Origin: an uncultured Erysipelotrichaceae bacterium
GTDB taxonomy: Bacteria; Bacillota_I; Bacilli_A; RFN20; CAG-826
Assembly (NCBI GenBank): GCA_947303755.1
Contig: CAMYZF010000012.1
Location: 1-21,861, forward strand
Length of the DNA: 21,861 nt
Direction: 5' to 3'
Shown here in pieces: positions 1 through 8,529 of the stretch. The translations under genes were made by a program, and so were the position numbers. The notes beneath the pieces were generated by a model that worked only from the letters and a program-made list of their open reading frames with translations, made no database searches and was not told where the DNA came from. How positions within the stretch are numbered: the stretch's first letter is position 1; every line of letters starts with the position of its first letter.

Positions 1-821
1 TGATTCTTAAGAAAACAAAAGACGAAAAAGAATTAACTGTAGTGTCTGAAAAGAATGCTGAAGAATTAGCGAGCCTAATTCCAACCAGAAAACTTAATGA
101 AATGATTGTTTCTTTACTGAAAGTTCAGGCCGATTATAAAACCGCAAGCAATATCAAAACTATGTTTGAGGTTACGATTCTTAGACTATGCACAATCGAA
201 GAACAAGCTGAAACAATTGCACCTCAACCAAAGGTTACACCAGTAGTTCAAAAACCTGCTGAGCCAGTAAAAGTTGAAGATCCAAAACCAGAACCTGTTA
301 AAGTTGAGCCTGTTCCAGTTGTTAAAGAAGAACCAAAGGTTGAACAAAAAATTGAAACTCCACCAGCGTGGTTGTTAGATGAAAATAATTCCACTTTGGT
401 GGATTCTGGCGATTCCTATGAATTCGATGAAGATATGGTCGTTAAATTTATGGTGCTTGGCGACAAAGAACTTCGTAAGGACTTGTTAACAAAATGGCCG
501 CAATTTGATTCATATATGTCAGATCCATCTACTGCTGAATTAGCAGCCTTCATCAAGGATTCGGTTCCATTTATCGTCACAAAAGATGTAATTGTTCTAC
601 AATTCAATTTTGAAAGACAAGTCAAAAAAGCCAACATCAAAGAAAATGAAAAACAGATTACTGGTTTATTCAATAAAATGCTTGGAAAAGAAGTATTTGT
701 CTATTCTGTCTCTCGAGCGGATTCGGTTAAATACATCACTTGTTACCATAACCTTAGACAAATTTCTAAACTTCCAATTCCAAACGAAATTACTATCGAT
801 ATTAAGGAGTTAGCGAAATGA
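1..821 (+). CDS. dnaX: DNA polymerase III subunit gamma/tau, 3' part (partial)
   Basis: The reading frame is open from the first bases of the window (first full codon at position 3) to a TGA at 819-821, so this is the C-terminal part of a gene that begins upstream. DnaX is the ATPase of the clamp loader; its C-terminal tail (tau) contacts the polymerase and helicase. The visible start covers the end of the collar domain (domain III): the stretch containing LIPTRKLNEMI and a following helix ending near TILRLC resembles that domain. A low-complexity linker rich in Pro, Lys, Glu and Val follows (about codons 75-115), then a folded C-terminal domain of about 140 residues, as expected for tau domains IV-V. 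The ATPase core is outside the window. A GTG at 42 is internal, not the start. Assignment is strengthened by the ybaB-recR neighbours; the stop overlaps the ybaB start. Confidence 0.9.
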   Translation, partial: ILKKTKDEKELTVVSEKNAEELASLIPTRKLNEMIVSLLKVQADYKTASNIKTMFEVTILRLCTIEEQAETIAPQPKVTPVVQKPAEPVKVEDPKPEPVKVEPVPVVKEEPKVEQKIETPPAWLLDENNSTLVDSGDSYEFDEDMVVKFMVLGDKELRKDLLTKWPQFDSYMSDPSTAELAAFIKDSVPFIVTKDVIVLQFNFERQVKKANIKENEKQITGLFNKMLGKEVFVYSVSRADSVKYITCYHNLRQISKLPIPNEITIDIKELAK

Positions 822-1117
822 ACATGCAACAAATGCTAATGCAAGCTCAAAAAATGCAAAGAGAATTGCAAAAAGCTCAAAATGAATTGAAAGCCAAAGA
901 ATTCACCGTCTCAAAAGGTGGGGCAGTCACTGTTGTCGTTAAAGGTGACCACACTGTTAAAACAGTCTCGGTCGATGAAGATGCGTTCGACAAAGGCAAC
1001 AAAGAAATGGTTGAAGAAATGATTGCTTTAGCAATTAATGAAGCAATTGAACAAATTAATAAAGAATCAGAAGCCATTAATGAAAGAATTACTGGACGTT
1101 CTGGAGGACTTTTTTAA
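818..1117 (+). CDS. ybaB: YbaB/EbfC family nucleoid-associated protein
   Basis: A 99-residue protein of the YbaB/EbfC family, small dimeric DNA-binding proteins almost always encoded between dnaX and recR. It begins with the Met/Gln-rich helix typical of the family (MNMQQMLMQAQKMQRELQKA), followed by the beta segments (GGAVTVVVKGDHTVKTVSVD) and a C-terminal helix with alternating acidic residues. Length matches the family (about 100-110 residues). The ATG at 818 is preceded by AAGGAG at 804-809 with 8-base spacing and overlaps the dnaX TGA by four bases, so translation is probably coupled. Its exact role is uncertain even in model organisms; recombination or nucleoid functions are proposed. 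Confidence 0.93.
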   Translation: MNMQQMLMQAQKMQRELQKAQNELKAKEFTVSKGGAVTVVVKGDHTVKTVSVDEDAFDKGNKEMVEEMIALAINEAIEQINKESEAINERITGRSGGLF

Positions 1118-1121
1118 TTAG

Positions 1122-1718
1122 ATGAAAGAACTCAAAAGCATCACTAAATTAATTGAATCTTTTTCAAGATTACCTGGAGTAGGACATCGTTCCGCTGAGA
1201 AGATGGCATACTCTGTTTTAGAGATGCTTGATGAAGATGTTGAAATGTTTTCGTCTGCTTTAAGAGAACTCAAAGCCAACATTCACCATTGCCCAATATG
1301 CGGCACATACACAGAAGACGAAGTCTGCGAAATATGCGCGGATGATAGTAGAGACAAAACCAAAATCATTGTTGTCTCTTATCCAAAGGATGTTTATTCA
1401 TTCGAAAAGCTCGGTGTTTACGATGGTAGATATCATGTTTTAGGTGGCGTATTAAGCGCGGTCAACGGAGTTGGCATCAACGATTTAAATATCGAAGGAT
1501 TAGAAAAGCGAATCAAAGAAGATGGTGTTCAAGAAATCATCATCGCTACAAATCCAACCACCGAAGGTGAAACAACCGCTTTATTTTTAGCGAAAATATT
1601 AGAAAAACAAAATGTCAGCGTAACTAGATTAGCCTATGGCTTGCCTATGGGCGCACATTTAGAGTACGCAGATTCGCTCACATTATCCAAAGCCCTGGAG
1701 GGCAGAAAGAAAATCTAG
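1122..1718 (+). CDS. recR: Recombination mediator protein RecR
   Basis: A 198-residue RecR, the standard length. RecR acts with RecO (and RecF) to load RecA on SSB-coated single-stranded DNA. Visible domains: an N-terminal helix-hairpin-helix (RLPGVGHRSAEKMAY, about residues 16-30), a four-Cys zinc finger (C57, C60, C69, C72) and a Toprim domain (about 80-170) with the conserved ATNPTTEGE and GRYHVLGG segments, ending in ADSLTLSKALEGR. The Toprim Glu found in E. coli RecR (VVE) is Ser here; other Firmicutes also vary at this site, so it is probably not significant. The start lies four bases after ybaB; the nearest GGAGG (1103-1107) is 14 bases upstream, a long spacing. Confidence 0.97.
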   Translation: MKELKSITKLIESFSRLPGVGHRSAEKMAYSVLEMLDEDVEMFSSALRELKANIHHCPICGTYTEDEVCEICADDSRDKTKIIVVSYPKDVYSFEKLGVYDGRYHVLGGVLSAVNGVGINDLNIEGLEKRIKEDGVQEIIIATNPTTEGETTALFLAKILEKQNVSVTRLAYGLPMGAHLEYADSLTLSKALEGRKKI

Positions 1719-1728
1719 AGGTAGAATT

Positions 1729-2355
1729 ATGTTTGTAACGATTGAAGGACCAGAAGGAAGCGGCAAGTCTTCCGTCACCAAAGAAGTTGTCAAATTACTT
1801 GAAAAAGAAGGCTATGAAGTTGTTTTAACTAGAGAACCTGGCGGCACACCAATTGCTGAACAAATTCGTAACGTTATCTTAGATAAAGAAAACACCAAAA
1901 TGGATCCAATGACTGAAGCATTACTTTATGCCGCAAGTCGTAGACAACATTTAGCGGAAAAGGTTTGGCCTTTATCTAAAGAAGGCAAAATCATTATCTC
2001 CGATCGTTTCTTAGATTCTTCTTTAGCTTATCAAGGTGGAGCAAGAGGTTTAGGAATTGATAAAATCCTTGCTTTAAACCAATACGCAACTGATGGATAT
2101 TATCCAGAATTAACATTACTTTTCGATGTTGATCCAAGAATTGGCTTAGCTAGAATCGCTGCCAACAAAGGTCGCGAAGTTAATAGACTCGATTTAGAAA
2201 AAATCGATTTCCATGATTCGGTTAGAAAAACTTTCTTAGATTTATCTAAGAGATTCCCAGATAGATATGTTGTGTTAGATGCATCAAAACCTTTCGATGC
2301 GGTTGTTCAAGATGCATATAATGCAGTTAAAGCAAAATTAAAAGAATGCAAATAA
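1729..2355 (+). CDS. tmk: Thymidylate kinase
   Basis: A 208-residue dTMP kinase that phosphorylates dTMP to dTDP in dTTP synthesis. It has the P-loop GPEGSGKSS (residues 7-15), the REPGGT motif (35-40), the DRF motif (Asp92-Arg93) followed by DSSLAYQGGARG, and a C-terminal half with FDVDPRIGLARI. Length is normal. An AGAGG at 1717-1721 sits 7 bases before the ATG. The gene overlaps holB by 10 bases in a different frame, so holB is probably translationally coupled. In Bacillus subtilis tmk also lies between recR and holB, but darA/yaaQ and yaaR separate it from holB there; both are missing here. Confidence 0.97.
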   Translation: MFVTIEGPEGSGKSSVTKEVVKLLEKEGYEVVLTREPGGTPIAEQIRNVILDKENTKMDPMTEALLYAASRRQHLAEKVWPLSKEGKIIISDRFLDSSLAYQGGARGLGIDKILALNQYATDGYYPELTLLFDVDPRIGLARIAANKGREVNRLDLEKIDFHDSVRKTFLDLSKRFPDRYVVLDASKPFDAVVQDAYNAVKAKLKECK

Positions 2356-3332
2356 GTGAATATTTAGAAAAATATCAGCCCACTATTTTTAAAACGTTTG
2401 TAAACGCAAAAAATGATGGAAAACTTTCTCATGCTTATTTGTTAAGTGGTTCAATTGGAATGCCACTAAAAGAAGTGGCGCTATTTTTGGCGAAATCCAT
2501 TCTTTGTGATGATCCAAAACCGCTTGCATGTGAGTCGTGTATCACTTGTCTACGTATAGACGAAGGCAATTATTCCGACCTTCTAATTTTCGATGGTTCA
2601 GAAGGACGAATTAAAAAAGAAGACGTCATTAAGTTAACGGGAAGTTTTGACAAAACCGCTTTGGAAGACAAAGGCATTTTAATTTACATCATTCATCTTG
2701 TAGAAAATATGACTCCATCCGCGGTTAATGCATTACTTAAGTTTTTAGAAGAACCAGGTCGAAATGTTTTCGCTTTCCTCACTACTGAAAATGAAAGCAA
2801 AGTTTTACCTACAATTATTTCCAGAACTCAAGTCCTAAGATTTAAAGAAATCGACCGTCAAGAAATCATAAATAATTCGGTTTCTGCTGGGGTTTTAAGT
2901 GAAGATGCGGAAATTTTGAGTGGTTTTTACAATGATGCAAATACGGTAAAAAATATTTCTGAAACCGAAGAATATAAAATTGCTAAACAGGCTTTGGATG
3001 ATCAGTTAAATGCTCTGCTTCTATCTAGTGATGACGCAGTGTTTACTTGCCAAAGATTAGTAGTGCCGTCTGTAAAAACTAACGATATCGCTAGGCTTTA
3101 TATCAAAATGCTTGCTGAAATATTTAAGGATTTGCTTAATTTATCAGTAAATGGAAACATAACATTAAAAAGTTATGATAATATATTACGAGAATTATTA
3201 ACAAAAGTTGATCATATCGATAAGAGTTTGTTAATTATTCTTTCCGCTTTAAATAGATTAGATGTGAACGTTAACGTTCCACTTCTTCTCGATCATATAA
3301 TTTTTGAAATTACAAAGGAGGCATCAAAATGA
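2346..3332 (+). CDS. holB: DNA polymerase III delta' subunit
   Basis: A 328-residue AAA+ family clamp-loader subunit. Features seen: HAYLLSGS leading into a degenerate P-loop (residues 34-42, SGSIGMPLK, no GK[S/T]), as expected because delta' does not hydrolyse ATP; a four-Cys zinc module (C54, C62, C65, C68); the Walker B-region equivalent and NALLKFLEEPG (about 128-138); and IISRTQ (157-162), a variant of the SRC motif. The C-terminal half is divergent, as usual. The ATG lies inside tmk with no clear Shine-Dalgarno, suggesting coupling. Together with the upstream dnaX this operon encodes two of the clamp-loader subunits. Confidence 0.93.
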   Translation: MQISEYLEKYQPTIFKTFVNAKNDGKLSHAYLLSGSIGMPLKEVALFLAKSILCDDPKPLACESCITCLRIDEGNYSDLLIFDGSEGRIKKEDVIKLTGSFDKTALEDKGILIYIIHLVENMTPSAVNALLKFLEEPGRNVFAFLTTENESKVLPTIISRTQVLRFKEIDRQEIINNSVSAGVLSEDAEILSGFYNDANTVKNISETEEYKIAKQALDDQLNALLLSSDDAVFTCQRLVVPSVKTNDIARLYIKMLAEIFKDLLNLSVNGNITLKSYDNILRELLTKVDHIDKSLLIILSALNRLDVNVNVPLLLDHIIFEITKEASK

Positions 3333-4144
3333 ATATAACTCATTATGCTGGTGTTAAATTCTCTAGCAATGGTAAAGCATATTATTTTGGTACTGATATC
3401 GCTGATTTGCATATTGGTGACAAAGTTGTCGCCGAATCAGTTAGAGGCCTTCAAGTTGGTGAAGTCGCTTCTACACCAGTCGAAATATCTCAATATAAGT
3501 CTTCGTTAGAATTAAAACCAATCGTTCGTATTGCGACTGAAGATGATATTTTACTATTTGATGAAAATATCAAACGCGCCAAAGAAGCGATGCATATTTC
3601 TATGGAAGAAATAAATAAGCTTGGTTTAGAAATGCGTCCTATAGACGCAGAGTACGCTTTAGACGGTACAAAACTCACTATCGCATATGTCGCAGATGAT
3701 AGGGTTGATTTCCGTGAATTACTTAAAGTTTTAGCATATAGATTCCACTGCCGTATCGAACTTAGACAAGTTGGCAGTAGAGACAAAGCTAAAATGGTTG
3801 GAGGAATTGGCTTATGTGGACTTCCGCTATGTTGTTCGACATTTTTAACAACTATGGAAGGTATCTCAATTAACAGAGCAAAAAATCAAATGTTATCTTT
3901 GAATATTCCAAAACTAAGTGGTCATTGTGGCAAGTTAATTTGTTGCCTCGCTTATGAAGATGATGCTTATACAGAACTAAAAAAAGATTTCCCAAGAATT
4001 GGTGATCAATATAAAGACGGTGAGGATGTCTTTAAAGTTACCGGCATTAACGTTTTATCAAGAACAGTTAAACTTGAAAACGAAGAAGATGTTCGCTTCA
4101 TCACCTTAGATGATTTAAAGGACTATCGTTTTAATAAAAAATGA
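3329..4144 (+). CDS. ricT: PSP1-domain protein RicT (YaaT), RNase Y specificity factor
   Basis: A 271-residue PSP1/RicT protein. In B. subtilis RicT forms the Y-complex with RicA and RicF, carries iron-sulfur clusters and directs RNase Y to certain operon mRNAs; it also affects sporulation and competence. The Cys pattern is intact: C163 and the C168-C169 pair, then C200 and the C205-C206 pair (GGIGLCGLPLCC and GHCGKLICC). The central segment containing AYRFHCRIELRQVGSRDKAK is characteristic. A strong AAAGGAGG at 3314-3321 lies 7 bases before the ATG, which overlaps the holB TGA. RicA and RicF are not in this window. The family assignment is firm; the physiological role in this organism is inferred. 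Confidence 0.93.
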   Translation: MNITHYAGVKFSSNGKAYYFGTDIADLHIGDKVVAESVRGLQVGEVASTPVEISQYKSSLELKPIVRIATEDDILLFDENIKRAKEAMHISMEEINKLGLEMRPIDAEYALDGTKLTIAYVADDRVDFRELLKVLAYRFHCRIELRQVGSRDKAKMVGGIGLCGLPLCCSTFLTTMEGISINRAKNQMLSLNIPKLSGHCGKLICCLAYEDDAYTELKKDFPRIGDQYKDGEDVFKVTGINVLSRTVKLENEEDVRFITLDDLKDYRFNKK

Positions 4145-4989
4145 GAAGCTTAAATTTTGATTCAAAAAAGCCCTTGCTTTACTTAATAGCTACCCCGATT
4201 GGTAATATGCAAGAAGTATCCCCACGAACTATTGAAACCCTGCAAAACGTGGATTTAATTGCCTGTGAGGACACTAGAGTAAGTGGCAAACTTCTTTCAC
4301 TTTTAGGAATCTCAAAACCTCTTTTTTCGCTTAGAGAACACAACGAAGTTTCTGCATCAGAAGAAATTATCAAAAAGATATTAAGCGGCACCAAAGTCGC
4401 ATATATGTCAGATGCTGGCTATCCATGCATATCTGATCCTGGAGCAAGATTAGTCAAATTAGCGCTCCAAAATGGGGTAAATGTAACTGCGATATCTGGG
4501 CCTAATGCTGCATTGAACGCTTTAGTGGCCTCTGGTTTATGTGAAGATCATTTTTACTTCCATGGTTTTTTAGACGCAAAAGAAAACGTCAAACTTGAAG
4601 AACTTAGAAAACTTGCTACTCGCGAAGAGACACTGATCTTTTATGAAGCACCACATCGAATTCAAAAAACTCTCCAAGCGATGTTTACAATCCTAGGTAA
4701 TCGAAAAGCCTGCATAGCTAGAGAGTTAACAAAAAAACACGAAGAATACATCCGCGGTGGTCTTGAAGAATTATCAAAGATTGATCCAGAAACCTTAAAA
4801 GGTGAAATGGTCATCATTGTTGAAGGCTCATTAGGAGAAATTAAACCAGATGTAAATAATGATGAAATTATTCAAATGGTTAAGAATCTAACATCGATGG
4901 GTTTATCAACCAAAGACGCAATAAAAAAGGTTGCCGAAGCAACCAATATTAATAAGAATTATATCTACAAGATATATCACGTTAATTAG
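4141..4989 (+). CDS. rsmI: 16S rRNA (cytidine(1402)-2'-O)-methyltransferase RsmI
   Basis: A 282-residue SAM-dependent methyltransferase of the tetrapyrrole-methylase fold. RsmI 2'-O-methylates C1402 in the ribosomal decoding centre. Diagnostic segments are ATPIGN (residues 17-22), ACEDTRVSG (41-49), SDAGYPCISDPGARLV (90-105), the SGPNAALNALVASGL stretch (about 119-133) and FYEAPHR in the middle. The C-terminal region ends in a predicted helix-turn-helix-like tail (TKDAIKKVAEATNINKNYIY). The ATG overlaps the ricT TGA (ATGA) and has no Shine-Dalgarno. It is the last gene of the operon and its 3' end overlaps that of the convergent yfhO by eight bases. Confidence 0.96.
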   Translation: MRSLNFDSKKPLLYLIATPIGNMQEVSPRTIETLQNVDLIACEDTRVSGKLLSLLGISKPLFSLREHNEVSASEEIIKKILSGTKVAYMSDAGYPCISDPGARLVKLALQNGVNVTAISGPNAALNALVASGLCEDHFYFHGFLDAKENVKLEELRKLATREETLIFYEAPHRIQKTLQAMFTILGNRKACIARELTKKHEEYIRGGLEELSKIDPETLKGEMVIIVEGSLGEIKPDVNNDEIIQMVKNLTSMGLSTKDAIKKVAEATNINKNYIYKIYHVN

Positions 4990-7900
4990 AACTGAGAGAT
5001 TCGTCTCTCTTTTCTTTTTTCTTTTGAAGCAGAATCGTTGTCGCGGTAATTGCGCCTAAACCAATAAAGGCCGCGACACTAACAAGGCCCCATTTAACAA
5101 AATCAGGAGTTAAGTAAGTTAATTCGTAACTAACATCGCCTTTAGGGGCTACAAAGCCGGCAAAACCACCTTGAGCGTTATAAATCTTTGGATAAGTAAC
5201 TTCTCCGTTTGCTAAGGTTGCCTTTAATTTCCAACCACCAGTGTAGGCTAACTGAGTAACAAAGAATTTTTCTTTATCGTAATTTGTCCTAAATTTGAAA
5301 TCATTAACATTTCTTTGTAAATCAATAACTCCGTTATCAGCGGCTTTATCAAGCTTTTCGATAACTTCATCATATGGAGAATAATAAATTGTTATGTCAT
5401 CAATCATAGCTTTTTCACCCATTGGACAAATGATAATTTTTGATACTGGTTTTGTTGAATAAAGTCCTCTTCCAACATAGTTGACATCACTATTGGTGTA
5501 TCGACATTCATCAAAAGTAATCATATTGCCATCGACATCGATAAGCCATACAGTTGCACCATAATCTCCAGCGTTTCCTCTAACAGGATAATCAATGCAG
5601 AAATATGTGCCTTTACTTCCATAAGGGAACGTTGGTTGCCCGTCATTAGGTAGATAAAGCATTTGATAAGTATCAACTGGAATTGTTTTCTTATCTTTTC
5701 TAGAGTCAGTGTTTGTTAAAAATTCTGGTTTTAGATCCTTTGTTGGATTAGTTGGGTCAATGTAGATGTCGTGAACTTGTTTAAAGTTGCCAGACATATC
5801 TTTTACGACCCTATAAGGCGAGTACACTCCTTGAAGTTCCGAAACATATGTTTCCATTTCTAAATCTGGAGCGTTTTCAACAAAATTGAAAGCATCAGGA
5901 TATTGGGCTTTGATTTCATCAACATCGGCATCGTTTAAAATCGCGCCTTTTAAATATACTTCTTCATTTCTTAAATATTGGGAAACACTTTGATAGCTTT
6001 CATAGAATTGATTTTCAACAGGTCTATCAGGGTTCTGACGCTTGTAATATAAGGTGTCATAGTTGATACCAAAATCAATATGATGATTATTCTTATAAAT
6101 ACGGAAGCCATTTTCTTCATCATATGTCTTAAGTGAGAAATTCAAAGGTACGTTAGGATCATAAATATGATCAAATCCAACGACAATAGAGCTCGCGCTT
6201 ATTATCTCACTTGAATCATTAACAATGCGGAAATAGTAATAGTCAGCTAAATCATAGCAATCATCATAAAATTCAATTTCGTCTTTGAAGTTATTTGGAT
6301 CTTTACTTCCGTAAACTTTGATATTTTCGTTATCTAGATTCTCAAGGTTAATTGAAGACAAATGAAGTTTATTTGTGTTTTGTAAATAACCACCATTTTC
6401 TTTGAAAAGAATGCGTTCAGACGAGGCCATCACGTTATTTGCGAGATAGTTAACCTTACCATTAGAATAGACGATTCCTTCGGTTGAATATGAACTTGGA
6501 AGATTGCTAACTTCGATTTCGCTAAGCTCATTGTAGTAAGTCGTATCATCGTCTCTAGTCATATAGTATTTGACGCCCAAGAACGACTCTAAATATTGAT
6601 GTTTAAATAGATAATGGGATGACCAGGATTCTTCGAATGTGAGCATATTGCTCATATGAAGGAAATCATCAATTTTATTGTTATAGAAGGTATGGAATGT
6701 TGTCATGCCGTTATAGTTAGCGGCTTCTGGCATATTAACGTGACTTTCATCAGCAGTAGATGAATACATTCTATAGAATGACGGATCTTCTTCTCTTAAA
6801 TCATCTAGTAATTTCACTTGGTGAGATAGCGGCTCTAAACCAGTATTAACGTCATAGTCAATGCTTTGTAAGTAATGTTGATTGGCGACAACAGTGCCCA
6901 TGACAATGGCTTCACCAATAATAAACAAACGAACAATTGTATCGAGATACTTTTTCTTCCAGAAACCAGCGAGCACAAATGTCTCAATTCCACACAAAAT
7001 TGTTTCATAAAAAACAACAGCAATCTGATCGTCATCAGTTAAGGAATATAAATACGCTTGGCTTCTACTAGCGGTTTTTTGGAATTTTCCGATTAATTGT
7101 TCCGCTTTAAAATACAAAAGAATCATCGCGGTTAATGCTAATAAGCCAGACGCCAAAATGGTCCATTTAGGTATTTCGTTACGATGATCAAAATTAAGAG
7201 CGATATAAGTTAATCCTAAAGCCGGTACAACTATTTCCCATCTTCCATAGTTATTTGTGAATGCTCCAGATAAGAAATAGAAGAATGGAACAAATAAACA
7301 AAGGACGCATATCCCCATCGCAATAAAATGAGATATTTTGACGTTTCTAAATGAGCGATACATGCATCCGCCAAACATGATGATACAAGGAGTGAAGAAG
7401 AAAATTGAACTACCAGCATTTTCAAACATGTTGCACGGAATAATATTCACGTATCTACAAGATAATGTCGGGTAGAAATATGAGACTAAAGGATAATAGG
7501 CTATGAATTCAAAATCAGCAGGAGTTTTATAACCACTGACAACCCATGGATGCCACCAAGTGAAAACAATTTCACTAACTTTGCCATAATCTTTCGCTGC
7601 AAATGCGGCTTTAAGTGCACCTAAATATTCGCTAGAAGTTGAAGTTCTAGAAATTCCAAACGAACCAATAACAGCTGGTATCATCACCACAGCGCACATC
7701 AAATATCCAAGAGCGAATCCAAGAATTCCTAAACCAATTACAAGCAAATGATCTTTATAGTTTTTCCAACCGCCTCTTTCCTTGATAGTTTGGAAAAATC
7801 TAAATGTCGCATAGACAACTCCAAAAATACCAAAGGTAAGTAAGAAGAAGTAGTTGCCTAAACCCATCAAAAAGAAACCTAGAGAACAAAACCAGATTTG

Positions 7901-8494
7901 TTTTTGACGAATTATTTTTTCAATACCAAACAAGATTAATGGGAAGAACGCTAAAACTTCGGTAAAGTTGTTAAACCAAAGATAATATGCTGTCCAGCCC
8001 ATAAAAGCGTACGCGATAGAAAAAATTCTTGCGCTAGTTTCCGAGGCTCCCATGTATTTGAGATAAATTCTAAACAAAAGTGCGCCAGTCACTAATTTGG
8101 CAATGGTCATAAACGCCATCGCTTGAGGCACAAAGCTTCTCGGGAAGAAAAGGATTGGGAACGTAAATGGCGAAAATAGACCATAATAAGTGTTTGATAT
8201 AACGTTATCCGCACCTAAAAACGTATTTGAATCATAAAATGGGAAATGACCAGTCTTAAAGAATGTCCACCAGTCATCGTAGAAGTTATATTCAAAAGCG
8301 TAATACTGTTGAGCAAAGTCTCCACTAAATGGAGTGGTAAATTTTTCAGTAATAAGTGCATATCCAAAAAAACCTAAGCCGACCAAAATAAGCACTAAGA
8401 CATAATAGAAAAAGGAATGCTTATCATATAAGAAAGCAAATTTTTCTTTAAACTTGGTCTGGAGAAGATGTTTTTCTTCAATCGTCGCTTGCAT
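4982..8494 (-). CDS. yfhO: YfhO family polytopic membrane glycosyltransferase-like protein
   Basis: A 1170-residue membrane protein of the YfhO family (GT-C-like fold). B. subtilis YfhO and its Listeria relative help add sugars to lipoteichoic acid, using a lipid-linked sugar made by a CsbB-type enzyme; that role is inferred here. A first membrane helix (about residues 29-48) is followed by an outside loop with GDFAQQY (58-64; Asp59 is the likely GT-C acidic residue) and a Trp/Tyr-rich stretch, then many further membrane segments up to about residue 540. A large non-membrane domain spans about 545-1130, followed by a final helix (about 1132-1155) and a Lys-rich tail. B. subtilis YfhO is about 860 residues, so the extracytoplasmic part is enlarged. 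No csbB-like partner is next to it. It appears monocistronic, with its own promoter at 8501-8529. No terminator of its own was found downstream. Confidence 0.85.
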   Translation of the reverse strand: MQATIEEKHLLQTKFKEKFAFLYDKHSFFYYVLVLILVGLGFFGYALITEKFTTPFSGDFAQQYYAFEYNFYDDWWTFFKTGHFPFYDSNTFLGADNVISNTYYGLFSPFTFPILFFPRSFVPQAMAFMTIAKLVTGALLFRIYLKYMGASETSARIFSIAYAFMGWTAYYLWFNNFTEVLAFFPLILFGIEKIIRQKQIWFCSLGFFLMGLGNYFFLLTFGIFGVVYATFRFFQTIKERGGWKNYKDHLLVIGLGILGFALGYLMCAVVMIPAVIGSFGISRTSTSSEYLGALKAAFAAKDYGKVSEIVFTWWHPWVVSGYKTPADFEFIAYYPLVSYFYPTLSCRYVNIIPCNMFENAGSSIFFFTPCIIMFGGCMYRSFRNVKISHFIAMGICVLCLFVPFFYFLSGAFTNNYGRWEIVVPALGLTYIALNFDHRNEIPKWTILASGLLALTAMILLYFKAEQLIGKFQKTASRSQAYLYSLTDDDQIAVVFYETILCGIETFVLAGFWKKKYLDTIVRLFIIGEAIVMGTVVANQHYLQSIDYDVNTGLEPLSHQVKLLDDLREEDPSFYRMYSSTADESHVNMPEAANYNGMTTFHTFYNNKIDDFLHMSNMLTFEESWSSHYLFKHQYLESFLGVKYYMTRDDDTTYYNELSEIEVSNLPSSYSTEGIVYSNGKVNYLANNVMASSERILFKENGGYLQNTNKLHLSSINLENLDNENIKVYGSKDPNNFKDEIEFYDDCYDLADYYYFRIVNDSSEIISASSIVVGFDHIYDPNVPLNFSLKTYDEENGFRIYKNNHHIDFGINYDTLYYKRQNPDRPVENQFYESYQSVSQYLRNEEVYLKGAILNDADVDEIKAQYPDAFNFVENAPDLEMETYVSELQGVYSPYRVVKDMSGNFKQVHDIYIDPTNPTKDLKPEFLTNTDSRKDKKTIPVDTYQMLYLPNDGQPTFPYGSKGTYFCIDYPVRGNAGDYGATVWLIDVDGNMITFDECRYTNSDVNYVGRGLYSTKPVSKIIICPMGEKAMIDDITIYYSPYDEVIEKLDKAADNGVIDLQRNVNDFKFRTNYDKEKFFVTQLAYTGGWKLKATLANGEVTYPKIYNAQGGFAGFVAPKGDVSYELTYLTPDFVKWGLVSVAAFIGLGAITATTILLQKKKEKRDESLSSN
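4994..5020 (+). terminator. Rho-independent terminator of the dnaX-rsmI operon, inside yfhO
   Basis: A perfect 6-bp stem GAGAGA (4994-4999) and TCTCTC (5004-5009) encloses a TTCG tetraloop and is followed by TTTTCTTTTTT on the plus strand. It starts five bases after the rsmI stop. The whole element lies within the coding sequence for the C-terminal tail of YfhO on the other strand. On the minus strand it lacks a T tract and would not terminate yfhO. Confidence 0.85.
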
Positions 8495-8500
8495 GGATTT

Positions 8501-8529
8501 ATTCTATCACAACATATGTTGAGAAAAAA
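8501..8529 (-). promoter_or_regulatory. yfhO promoter with extended -10, predicted leaderless
   Basis: Reading the minus strand, TAGAAT (8501-8506) lies exactly six bases before the yfhO ATG at 8494 and is preceded by TG and one base (8508-8509), an extended -10. The -35 position (8524-8529, 17-bp spacer) is only TTTTTT and coincides with the T tract of the upstream terminator. The predicted +1 is the A of the ATG, and no Shine-Dalgarno is present. Confidence 0.6.
8510..8521. promoter_or_regulatory. Perfect 12-bp palindrome in the yfhO promoter spacer
   Basis: CAACATATGTTG is a perfect dyad lying between the predicted -35 and -10 of yfhO, one base upstream of the TG of the extended -10. This is a classical place for a repressor operator. 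It is a single site in this window, so it may be chance. Confidence 0.4.

Noticed and set aside
42..44. GTG as a start for a separate 259-residue protein
   Set aside because: The frame is open to the left edge of the window, and the upstream codons continue a DnaX collar-domain sequence, so the GTG is internal to dnaX.
4961..4977. TATATC-TACAA-GATATA inverted repeat as a terminator for yfhO
   Set aside because: The stem is only weak A/T pairs with a single G-C, lies within rsmI coding sequence and has no T tract on the minus strand.
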